Positions 1 through 7,616 of a stretch of DNA of 36,292 nt are shown one piece after another (within the stretch, counting starts at the first letter, position 1; the number at the start of each line of letters is the position of its first letter). Source of the stretch: Phycisphaerales bacterium (GTDB lineage Bacteria; Planctomycetota; Phycisphaerae; Phycisphaerales; SM1A02). The position numbers and the translations under genes are program-made. The stretch is from NCBI GenBank assembly GCA_009692015.1, contig SIAB01000008.1, positions 1 through 36,292 of the forward strand, given 5' to 3'. The notes beneath the pieces were generated by a model. The model did no database searches. It was not told where the DNA came from and saw nothing but the letters and a program-made list of their open reading frames with translations.

Positions 1-102
1 CTGATCGACACGCGGGCGCGATCGCCATCAGCATTTTGTCGGTCGAAGTTGCCGCGGGGCGACTCGGTCGATTCCGACTGCTGATGTTGTTCTCGTTCGT
101 GT
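1..102. other. window edge, no supported gene
   Basis: No complete gene can be called here. On the minus strand an ATG at 32-34 opens a frame reading MLMAIAPACRS to the window edge, which could be the start of a signal peptide of the next gene, but no ribosome binding site precedes it. On the plus strand an open frame enters from the edge and runs to a stop near 177, overlapping the broken peptidase gene antisense. Neither can be chosen. Confidence 0.3.
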
Positions 103-1176
103 TCAAGGGGAAACTGCACTCCCTGGTGCCAGGGTCGCCTCAACTATGGAATACGAACTGCCACGGCGAAAGCGAATCTTGAGATTTTCATCAACGCGGC
201 GGTCCGAGACTGCCAGCAAATAATCGCCGATCGATCGAACTTCGAGTGAATCACTCTCCGCCAGGACATCGCCGGCGCGAATCCCGGTTCGCTCTGCTGG
301 CGATCCGGGCTGGACCGACTCAACTCGTACCCCGTCGGTGACATGGGAGAGTGCCGCCCCGAGAACCCCATCCCCGGAATCGATGGTCGAGTCCTGTCGC
401 CCTTGCGCGAGCGCCCACGCCTTCCACTGCAGTTCAACTCGCCCAATCGGCGCCGCGAAAGCCTGCTCAAGGGCGCGGCAACCCTTTCGATCCGCATCAA
501 ACCCAGCGACATGAAGGCGGTACCACTCAGAAAGCTTTCCCGAGAGCGCCACAAAGGTGAGAATGGATCGAGCCTAGGCATCGTTCCACCGCGGCGGCGC
601 CGTGAAGGATTCGCTCTCGAGGGCACGGAAGTCAGTCCAAGGCATTGCCTGCCCGCGGCGAAGGCGGTCGGCGAGATCATTCGATCTCAGATTGGGAAGC
701 ATCACCAATCTGCCCTTGTCACCGATACGCCAGTCTTGAAAGAGCGTTGCGAGACCCTCCTGAGCCCATATCGGATGAAGTTGATGCAGTCGGACCATCT
801 GTCCAAAGTGAAGCGCGTGGGTGTGCTCGTGTCTGAGTCCTCCGCCAGTATCCCGAGCGCCGAACCGCCGCTGCTCCGGATCGCCAAGAAACTTCGCGGC
901 GTCCTGCGGTGTCGCCACAACGACCAGAATCATCCCATCTTGGAGGGCGCCGAAGAGATGACGGGGTGAGCGCGTGCGAGAGTTTCGTCAGTGCGACCAT
1001 GGTGCGCTGAAAACTCTCGGGCTCGACTGCCGAGGCGATGATGAGATTCAGCAGCGGATGCTCCTCGATGCGGTAGCAACCTCCAATTGTCCTCGCGTGG
1101 GGCGAGTGGTCGCACCAACGGCGAATCCCAAGGTCGCACACACCAGGGGAATGAGACCACCGCGCGTGCGGGAATC
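103..1176 (-). pseudogene. broken secreted HExxH metallopeptidase with C-terminal PDZ domain
   Basis: Pieces of one protein lie in order on this strand but not in one frame. Just after the purN stop is a hydrophobic signal-like stretch (LIPLVCATLGFAVGA). A second piece, containing YRIEEHPLLNLIIASA, follows after a frameshift near 1070-1085. A third piece follows another shift near 948-962; it has LQDGMILVVVA, then HEHTH (an HExxH zinc motif) and, downstream, WAQEGLA, whose Glu could be the third ligand as in gluzincin (peptidase MA-like) enzymes. An in-frame TAG at 574-576 then interrupts the reading. The frame continues (ARSILTFVALSGKLSEWY) into a PDZ domain with GVRVESVQPGSPAERTGI and ends at 103. 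No convincing start codon is present. Neighbouring genes are intact, so I favour a decaying gene over poor sequence, but assembly error is possible. It followed purN in the uvrA run. Confidence 0.7.
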
Positions 1177-1764
1177 CTAGGGCTGCCGACTTGCCCAGAT
1201 TCGAATCGCTTCTGGATATGCGAGGCACTCTTGCTCAAAGACGCGCCGCGCGAGCGTGGTGGAGTCGTCGGTGTCGCAGACCACCACGCGCCGCTGCACG
1301 AGAATCTCGCCGTGGTCGTATTGATCATCGACGAGGTGCACCGTGCAACCAGACTCGCGTGCCTTCGCCGCCAGCACCGCATTGTGCACGCGCTCGCCGT
1401 ACATCCCATGGCCGCCAAACGCGGGCAGCAGCGCCGGATGGATGTTGAGTGTTCGACCAATCCAACGGTCGACCCGAAAGGCGCGCAGGTAGCCCGCAAG
1501 AAGAACCAACTCGACACCACGGGCCTGCAGCGCCGCATCGAGTTGATCACTCGCCTGCGGCGAGGGGGCTTCAGGAATCACAATCATCTCGCGCCCTACG
1601 CCCCCGCAGCGCTTCACAGCAGGAATGTCGTTTCGATGGGCGACGACGACTGCGATGTGAATCGGAATCTCGGCGCGCTCCGCGCAGGCGATCAAGTTCA
1701 GCGCCGTCGATCCACCCCCTGAAACCAGCACAGCTGCGCGGAACGCCCGACTCGCTTCACTCAC
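1177..1764 (-). CDS. purN: phosphoribosylglycinamide formyltransferase (GART, PurN)
   Basis: Transfers a formyl group from 10-formyltetrahydrofolate to glycinamide ribonucleotide, the third step of de novo purine synthesis, in the cytoplasm. The 195-residue length fits PurN. Visible family features are the N-terminal SGGGST phosphate-binding loop (15-20), the LNIHPALLP motif with catalytic Asn107 and His109, and TVHLVDDQYDHG carrying the catalytic Asp (Asp147). The start is the GTG that overlaps the upstream thioesterase stop in GTGA, so translation is probably coupled. It is the third gene of the uvrA-thioesterase-purN run; no other purine genes are in the window. Confidence 0.93.
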   Translation of the reverse strand: MSEASRAFRAAVLVSGGGSTALNLIACAERAEIPIHIAVVVAHRNDIPAVKRCGGVGREMIVIPEAPSPQASDQLDAALQARGVELVLLAGYLRAFRVDRWIGRTLNIHPALLPAFGGHGMYGERVHNAVLAAKARESGCTVHLVDDQYDHGEILVQRRVVVCDTDDSTTLARRVFEQECLAYPEAIRIWASRQP

Positions 1765-2174
1765 AACCGAGCGTCCTCGCCATCACCAGTGAGCGTCTGT
1801 GGGTCGGTGAATGGGATCGGTTTGCGATTGGCATCAACCGCGACCATCTTGACCACGGAATTGGTGACGCGCACAAGCTGACCAGTCGAATAGCGCTCGG
1901 CTTCGACCTGAATCTGGATGGTCACGGATGTTCGACCCGTTGCGAGTGTCGTTGCGCGCAGCGTCACCAGTTCGCCCACATACACCGGTGCCACGAACTC
2001 GATTCGCTCAACCATGACAGTCACCCATCGGTGCAGTCCGAGCGAACGGGCGTGCACATAGGCCGCCTGATCGATGTAACTCATGATGACGCCGCCAAAG
2101 ACTGTTCCGGAATGGTTCGTATCGCGCGGCATGGTGATCACACGCAGCACGAGTTGGCCATCTGGATGCGTCAT
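1761..2174 (-). CDS. acyl-CoA thioesterase, YciA/hotdog family
   Basis: A 137-residue single-hotdog protein predicted to hydrolyse acyl-CoA thioesters in the cytoplasm. The segment MPRDTNHSGTVFGGVIMSYID matches the YciA/acyl-CoA hydrolase signature, where the Asp and Asn near the start and the FGG turn form the active site. The following VMVERIEFVAPVYVGE is the usual beta-strand region of the fold. The ATG overlaps the uvrA stop (ATGA at 2171-2174) and the gene ends in a GTGA overlap with purN, so the three are probably co-translated. A reading frame extends further upstream, but inside uvrA, so I use this ATG. Substrate chain length cannot be told from the sequence. Confidence 0.88.
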   Translation of the reverse strand: MTHPDGQLVLRVITMPRDTNHSGTVFGGVIMSYIDQAAYVHARSLGLHRWVTVMVERIEFVAPVYVGELVTLRATTLATGRTSVTIQIQVEAERYSTGQLVRVTNSVVKMVAVDANRKPIPFTDPQTLTGDGEDARL

Positions 2175-5101
2175 GCCAGCGATCCTAGTCTTCTCTTCGG
2201 TGCCTTTGCGAGGAGCCTGCGCAGATAGTGCCCCGTGCTGCTGGTGGGATGCAACGCAACATCCTCGGGCGTGCCGACCGTGATGACCGAACCGCCCCCG
2301 TCGCCGCCCTCTGGGCCGAGGTCGATGATCCAATCTGCACACTTGATGACATCGAGATTGTGTTCGATCACGACCAGAGTGTGACCAGCATCGCGCAGGC
2401 GATGGAGCACCTGAAGCAGCCGATCGACATCCGCGAAGTGCAGTCCCGTCGTTGGCTCGTCGAGGACATACAAGGCGTGACCCGTCGATGGGCTGCCGAG
2501 TTCTGTCGCCAACTTGATGCGCTGGGCTTCTCCACCCGACAGCGTGGTGGATGCCTGCCCGAGTTGCAGATAGCCGAGCCCAACATCGCGCAGACAGGCG
2601 AGCATCCGGGACATCTTGGTATTGGCTTCGAAGAACGCGCAGGCATCGTCGACGGTCAGGTCGAGCACAGCGGCAATGGTCTTCCCCTTGAAACGAATCT
2701 CAAGCGTCTCGCGATTGAAGCGCGTGCCGAGACAGGTTTCGCACTGCACAAAGATGTCTGGCAGGAAATGCATTTCGATCCGGCGAACGCCTTGCCCCTG
2801 GCAGACTTCGCATCGGCCGCCCTTCACATTGAATGAAAATCGACCGATGGGATAACCCCGGATCTTGGCCTCGGGGACCCGCGCGAAGGTCTGGCGAACA
2901 TGGTCAAAAATCCCGGTATAAGTCGCTGGATTTGACCGCGGCGTTCGACCGATCGGAGACTGATCGACCTCGACAACCCGATCAACCTCCTTCAGCCCGA
3001 GCACCTTGTCATGGGCGCCCACAGTTTCGCGAGCCCCATCAACTTCCCGGCGTGCAGCGCGCAGGAGAATGTCTCCCACCAGCGTGCTCTTGCCACTTCC
3101 AGAGACGCCGGTCACGCAGATCAAGCCACCGAGCGGAAATACGACATCGATCTTCTTGAGATTGTTCGCACACGCGCCACGAATGGTGATTGCGCGCTTG
3201 GTACTCAGTGTGGTTCGCTTGACGGGCAGCGCGATGCGCCGTGCGCCGCAGAGGTACTGCCCAGTGATGCTCGCGCGCGCCGCGCAGATGTCATCGAAGG
3301 AACCCTGCGCGACGATCATGCCGCCGTGGCGACCCGGTCCTGGTCCGACATCGATCAGGTGATCGGCCGCTCGAATTGTGTCCTCATCGTGTTCAACGAC
3401 CAGCACGGTGTTGCCAATCGCCGTCAGTTGACGAAGCGTCGCGACCAATTGATCGTTGTCTCGTTGATGCAGACCGATCGTGGGTTCGTCGAGCACATAG
3501 CAGACACCGACCAATCCCGATCCCACTTGGGTGGCGAGTCGAATGCGCTGCGCTTCACCCCCAGAAAGGGTTGCGGATCCCCGGTCGAGCGTCAGGTACC
3601 CAAGTCCGACCGAGGCAAGAAACCCGAGTCGCGCGTTGATCTCCTTGAGAACCGGTTCCGCCACAGCCTGCTGCGATGTCGAGAGTTTGAGCGTCTCGAG
3701 GAAGGCCCGTGATCTCTCGATTGAAAGGGCCGTGATCTCGGCAATGTTGCGAGTCGCGTTCGCGCCCTGCAGGACAACCGCACACGCTTCGGGGCGCAGT
3801 CGCGCGCCGTGGCAAGAAGGGCAGATCTTGTTGCTGGTGTAGTCCCGTAGCCGTTCTCGAACGAATGAACTCTCTGTCTCGCGGTAACGCCGCCTCAGGT
3901 TGGGCAAGACACCCTCGAATGAAAATCCGAGAGTCGCCTGCTCGCTCGGCGCAATCCCGTGCAGAAGCATCTGTCGGGTCGATGGCGTGAGTTCTTTCCA
4001 CGGGGTTGAGATTTCCGTTGCGCTGTCGGCGCAGAATCGTTTCAGCGCCCGCGCATACCAGGCGTTCAGTCGGCGACCATTCTTTCGCCAGGGATCGATC
4101 GCGCCCTCTGAAAGTCGGCGGGTTGTGTCTGGAATCACCAGTGCTTCATCGAATTCGTCGACGCACCCAAGACCAGCGCAAGTTGAGCAGGCCCCGTGTG
4201 GTGAGTTGAAAGAAAAGAGTCGCGGCTCCATCGCTTCGAGGGAGCACGCTGGGTGATCTGGGCAGGCAAAGCGCTCGCTGTAACGAATCTCCTCCCATGT
4301 CCCGCCTCCCGCTTCGACCAGCAGATCGACCGCACCCGACCCAGTCCGAAGCGCCGTTTCAACACTCTCTGCGAGTCGTTGTCTTTGTGCCTCATCCGGG
4401 ACCATGCGATCGACCACGGCCGAGATGTCATGCGCCTCATAGCGACCGAGTTTCAGGGGATTCTCGCCGCCGGCCTTGAGTGCATCGCGCAGATCGATCA
4501 CCACCCCGTTCACTCGGGCGCGAACGAATCCAGCCCGTTGAAGTTCCTGGGCGATCTCCTTGTGGTGTCCTTTCTTTCCGCGAATGATCGGTGCGCAGAT
4601 CATCACCGTCGAGCCGGTGTGCGCTACCAGAATGCTCTCGACGATCTGGGTGGCGCTCGTCGCCGCAATCGGCTTTCGGCAGGGCTCTCCCTTCTCGCTC
4701 AGGTGCCAGCAGCGGGCATCGCCGCAGCGCGCCAAGAGGAGCCGCAGGTAGTCATAAATCTCCGTGGTGGTTGCCACGGTTGATCGCGGGGAGTGGCCGC
4801 CCGACCGTTGCTCGATGGCAATCGTTGGCGGAAGGCCATCGACCGATTCGACGCTGGGCTTCTTCATTTGGTCAAGAAACTGGCGCGCGTATGAAGAGAG
4901 GCTCTCCATGTATTTGCGCTGTCCCTCCGCGAAAATCGTGTCAAACGCCAGCGAGCTCTTGCCGCTGCCCGAGACCCCGGTGATCACGACCAGTTGGTCG
5001 CGCGGAATCTCAACATCGATCCCCTTGAGATTGTGTTCTCTGGCTCCTTTGACGCGAATATGGTGGTTCGCGGGGTTCTTCGAAGTCGGCAGAGGTCTCA
5101 T
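2171..5101 (-). CDS. uvrA: excinuclease ABC subunit A (UvrA)
   Basis: The damage-recognition ATPase of nucleotide excision repair, loading UvrB onto lesions. It is full length (976 aa from the ATG at 5099-5101). It has two ABC modules: Walker A GVSGSGKSS near the N-terminus and GVSGSGKST in the second half, and two LSGGEAQRI signatures (SATLSGGEAQRIRLA and STTLSGGEAQRIKLA), each followed by a VLDEPT Walker B. Zinc-binding Cys pairs are visible (CSTCAGLG, CPSCHG, CEVCQGQG and CETCLG). A TTG at 5126-5128 could extend the protein by 9 residues, but nothing favours it. Its stop overlaps the thioesterase start. uvrB lies upstream on the same strand, separated by about 400 bp, so it may have its own promoter. 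Confidence 0.97.
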   Translation of the reverse strand: MRPLPTSKNPANHHIRVKGAREHNLKGIDVEIPRDQLVVITGVSGSGKSSLAFDTIFAEGQRKYMESLSSYARQFLDQMKKPSVESVDGLPPTIAIEQRSGGHSPRSTVATTTEIYDYLRLLLARCGDARCWHLSEKGEPCRKPIAATSATQIVESILVAHTGSTVMICAPIIRGKKGHHKEIAQELQRAGFVRARVNGVVIDLRDALKAGGENPLKLGRYEAHDISAVVDRMVPDEAQRQRLAESVETALRTGSGAVDLLVEAGGGTWEEIRYSERFACPDHPACSLEAMEPRLFSFNSPHGACSTCAGLGCVDEFDEALVIPDTTRRLSEGAIDPWRKNGRRLNAWYARALKRFCADSATEISTPWKELTPSTRQMLLHGIAPSEQATLGFSFEGVLPNLRRRYRETESSFVRERLRDYTSNKICPSCHGARLRPEACAVVLQGANATRNIAEITALSIERSRAFLETLKLSTSQQAVAEPVLKEINARLGFLASVGLGYLTLDRGSATLSGGEAQRIRLATQVGSGLVGVCYVLDEPTIGLHQRDNDQLVATLRQLTAIGNTVLVVEHDEDTIRAADHLIDVGPGPGRHGGMIVAQGSFDDICAARASITGQYLCGARRIALPVKRTTLSTKRAITIRGACANNLKKIDVVFPLGGLICVTGVSGSGKSTLVGDILLRAARREVDGARETVGAHDKVLGLKEVDRVVEVDQSPIGRTPRSNPATYTGIFDHVRQTFARVPEAKIRGYPIGRFSFNVKGGRCEVCQGQGVRRIEMHFLPDIFVQCETCLGTRFNRETLEIRFKGKTIAAVLDLTVDDACAFFEANTKMSRMLACLRDVGLGYLQLGQASTTLSGGEAQRIKLATELGSPSTGHALYVLDEPTTGLHFADVDRLLQVLHRLRDAGHTLVVIEHNLDVIKCADWIIDLGPEGGDGGGSVITVGTPEDVALHPTSSTGHYLRRLLAKAPKRRLGSLA

Positions 5102-5503
5102 TGGGGATTCTTGTGCTTTCGCTTCCAAAGTTGTCGAGAATCAAGAAAAAGTGGCAATTCGCTGGGGACGGGCTATGGTAGTTCAACGAATTGTGCATCG
5201 CAGTCGAGACTTTGACCGAATGGCATCTGACGAGAGATTCACGTGCGAAACCCACCGACCTCCATCTCAACTCTGCCTGCGCCGCGGGCAGTCTCCTCCA
5301 AGTCGGCCGTGGTGCCGGCGCGCCTGCAACCGAGCAACGCCGGGGTGTCGACCGGAGAGCGAGCTGTGGTGCGCGACATCGATGAAACACTCCGAGGTCG
5401 GGCTTCGCGAATGAGACTTCGCAGTACCTCGGGTTCCAAGCGCGCTTGAGTCGGCGCCGCACCGCGCTGCGCCGCGGCGAGCGTCCAATACCAACACTCT
5501 CGA
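5102..5503. other. 402-bp gap between uvrB and uvrA, no supported gene
   Basis: This stretch lies downstream of uvrB and upstream of uvrA. A plus-strand frame at 5243-5449 (68 residues, GTG start) and minus-strand frames are open, but they are low-complexity, Arg/Ser/Pro-rich and without recognisable domains. On the minus strand just past uvrB, CGCCGC and GCGGCG flank a short loop (around 5455-5485) and could form a hairpin, but no T-run follows. I found no confident promoter and no recognisable RNA such as tmRNA, SRP RNA or RNase P RNA. The uvrA promoter is presumably here. Confidence 0.4.
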
Positions 5504-7594
5504 CTAGCGCTTCGGTCGCCGTTTCGCTTTGGATCCAGGTGCTCCAGGAGCCTTGGTGCGCACATTCGTCCGCGCCGCACGATCATCTTCGCGTGTTACG
5601 GTCTCTTCAACCATCGCCCGAACACGGGTGAGTTCATCGCGCAGGGCGGCGGCTCGCTCGAACTCAAGTGCCTTGGCAGCCTCGAGCATCTCGCTCTCAA
5701 TCTCTTCGGCGAGTTGGTCGCGCTCAATCGCCCGTGGCGCAGGTCGAAGCGACTGGCTCGCGCGCTGCGCTATCACCTCACCCTCGAGCGCGCGGCGATT
5801 CTCCTTGACGATCGTGCGCGGAGTGATTCCATGGAGGGCATTGTGGGCCAGTTGTTTCCTGCGCCGCCGATTGACCTCATCCATGGCGCTCTGCATCTGG
5901 GGGGTGACGCCATCGGCATAGAGAATGCAGCGCGCTTCCGCGTTGCGGGCTGCCCGACCCATCGTCTGAATGAGGCTCGACTCGCTGCGAAGGAATCCCT
6001 GTCGGTCGGCATCCAGGATCGCCACCAGCGCGACCTCGGGAAGGTCGAGGCCTTCGCGCAAGAGGTTGACTCCCACGAGCACATCGAAGAGTCCATCACG
6101 CAAGTCGCTCAAGATTTCGAGTCGCTCGAGTGTCTCGATGTCACTGTGCAGATACCGCACGCGAATGCCCTTCGAATCCAAATAGTTGGTGAGTTCCTCA
6201 CAGAGTCGCTTGGTCAGCGCGGTGACCAAGGTTCGTCCGTTGCGCGCCGCGACGGGTCGAATCTCGGCGAGCAGGTCGGGTATCTGGTTTCGAGCGGGGC
6301 GTACCTCGACGGGTGGATCAACCAGCCCGGTCGGCCGAATGATCTGTTCGACAGCGACCCCCAACGACTTTTCGAGTTCGAAGGGCGCGGGGGTGGCGCT
6401 CACGAAAATGCAGGTCGGGATGAGTTCCTCCCACTCTGCGAACATGAGCGGGCGATTGTCGAGCGCGCTAGGGAGTCTGAAGCCATGCTCGATGAGCGTT
6501 TCCTTGCGGCGGTGATCGCCGAAGTACATCCCGCGGATCTGCGGTATTGAGACATGACTTTCGTCGACAAAGATCAACCAGTCGTCGGGCTCGCGTTCGG
6601 GGACGCGTCGAAAATAGTCCAGCAGGCAAAAGCTCCGTGATCCCGAGGCGCGACCTTCCATATGGCGCGCGTAATTCTCGATCCCAGGGCAGATCCCAGT
6701 CTCGGTCAGCAGCTCGAGATCCCAGCGCGTGCGCCCGAGGAGCCGCTGGGCTTCGAGCAACTTCCCAGCGGATTGCAAGGCCAGAACCTGCTCGTTCATT
6801 TCAGCTCGAATCGAGGTGACCGCCCGAGCCACCTGGTCAGGTGCCATCATGTAATGCACTGCAGGAAAGACCAATACCCGCGCTTCGGTCGCCAGCACCT
6901 CGCCGGTCAGAGAGTCGAATCGTTCAATCCGATCAACGACATCACCGAAGATCTCGAAGCGGATCGCATTGTGCTCGTAGGCCGGCCAGACCTCGATGCA
7001 CTCACCGCGCACGCGATAGCAACCCCGCTCGGGCGCAATGTCGTTGCGTTTGTATTGCATCGCGTGCAGCGCGAGGAGAAATCCGCGGCGGTCAATAGGA
7101 GCACCCTGCGTCACACAGGTCGTCTTGTTGGCATACGCATCGGGAGATCCAAGTCCATAGATGCACGAAACGCTGGCTACCACGATGGTGTCGGATCGCT
7201 GCATCAAGTTGCTGGTGGCGAACAGCCTCAACCGGTCGAGGTCCGCATTGCGCGAGGCATCCTTCTCAATGAATATGTCGCGCTGAGGGATGTAGGCCTC
7301 GGGTTGGTAGTAGTCGTAGTACGAGACGAAGTAGGCAACAGCGTTCTTGGGAAAGAGAGCCTTCATCTCCTCATACAACTGCGCCGCGAGCGTCTTGTTG
7401 TGACTCATGATCAGCGCCGGCCGCTGCATCTGCTGGATGACATTGGCCATGGTGAAGGTCTTCCCAGTTCCTGTGGCGCCCATCAGGGTTTGAAATCGTC
7501 GACCTTCCCGAATGCCATCGCAGAGTTGGGCGATCGCTCGCGGCTGGTCGCCGGCAGGTTTGTAATCGCTCTGAAGTTGGAATGGAATTGACAT
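5504..7594 (-). CDS. uvrB: excinuclease ABC subunit B (UvrB)
   Basis: A DNA helicase-like subunit that receives damaged DNA from UvrA and positions UvrC for incision. It is full length at 696 aa. Walker A GATGTGKTFTMANVI is near residue 39. The beta-hairpin region that grips damaged DNA is present (SYYDYYQPEAYIP, then DIFIEKDAS). Motif II appears as VDESHV and the motif VI region as GRAARN. The C-terminal UVR helical pair, used to contact UvrC or UvrA, is at about 640-675 (LEFERAAALRDEL), followed by a basic tail. It starts 22 bp after the stop of the FtsX-type permease, so it may share the gcvH-ABC transcript. Confidence 0.97.
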   Translation of the reverse strand: MSIPFQLQSDYKPAGDQPRAIAQLCDGIREGRRFQTLMGATGTGKTFTMANVIQQMQRPALIMSHNKTLAAQLYEEMKALFPKNAVAYFVSYYDYYQPEAYIPQRDIFIEKDASRNADLDRLRLFATSNLMQRSDTIVVASVSCIYGLGSPDAYANKTTCVTQGAPIDRRGFLLALHAMQYKRNDIAPERGCYRVRGECIEVWPAYEHNAIRFEIFGDVVDRIERFDSLTGEVLATEARVLVFPAVHYMMAPDQVARAVTSIRAEMNEQVLALQSAGKLLEAQRLLGRTRWDLELLTETGICPGIENYARHMEGRASGSRSFCLLDYFRRVPEREPDDWLIFVDESHVSIPQIRGMYFGDHRRKETLIEHGFRLPSALDNRPLMFAEWEELIPTCIFVSATPAPFELEKSLGVAVEQIIRPTGLVDPPVEVRPARNQIPDLLAEIRPVAARNGRTLVTALTKRLCEELTNYLDSKGIRVRYLHSDIETLERLEILSDLRDGLFDVLVGVNLLREGLDLPEVALVAILDADRQGFLRSESSLIQTMGRAARNAEARCILYADGVTPQMQSAMDEVNRRRRKQLAHNALHGITPRTIVKENRRALEGEVIAQRASQSLRPAPRAIERDQLAEEIESEMLEAAKALEFERAAALRDELTRVRAMVEETVTREDDRAARTNVRTKAPGAPGSKAKRRPKR

Positions 7595-7616
7595 TGCGCG
7601 CGCGACTCGCCAGAGG

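Noticed and set aside
343-969. 208-residue plus-strand frame opposite the broken peptidase
   Set aside because: Its product is basic and low in structure, while the opposite strand shows HExxH and PDZ motifs; it is an antisense shadow.
5243-5449. 68-residue plus-strand frame between uvrB and uvrA
   Set aside because: Arg/Ser/Pro-rich, no domain, weak ribosome binding site; looks like an open frame in GC-rich non-coding DNA.
5455-5485. GC-rich hairpin downstream of uvrB as a terminator
   Set aside because: A stem is possible but no T-run follows, so it is only mentioned under the gap entry.
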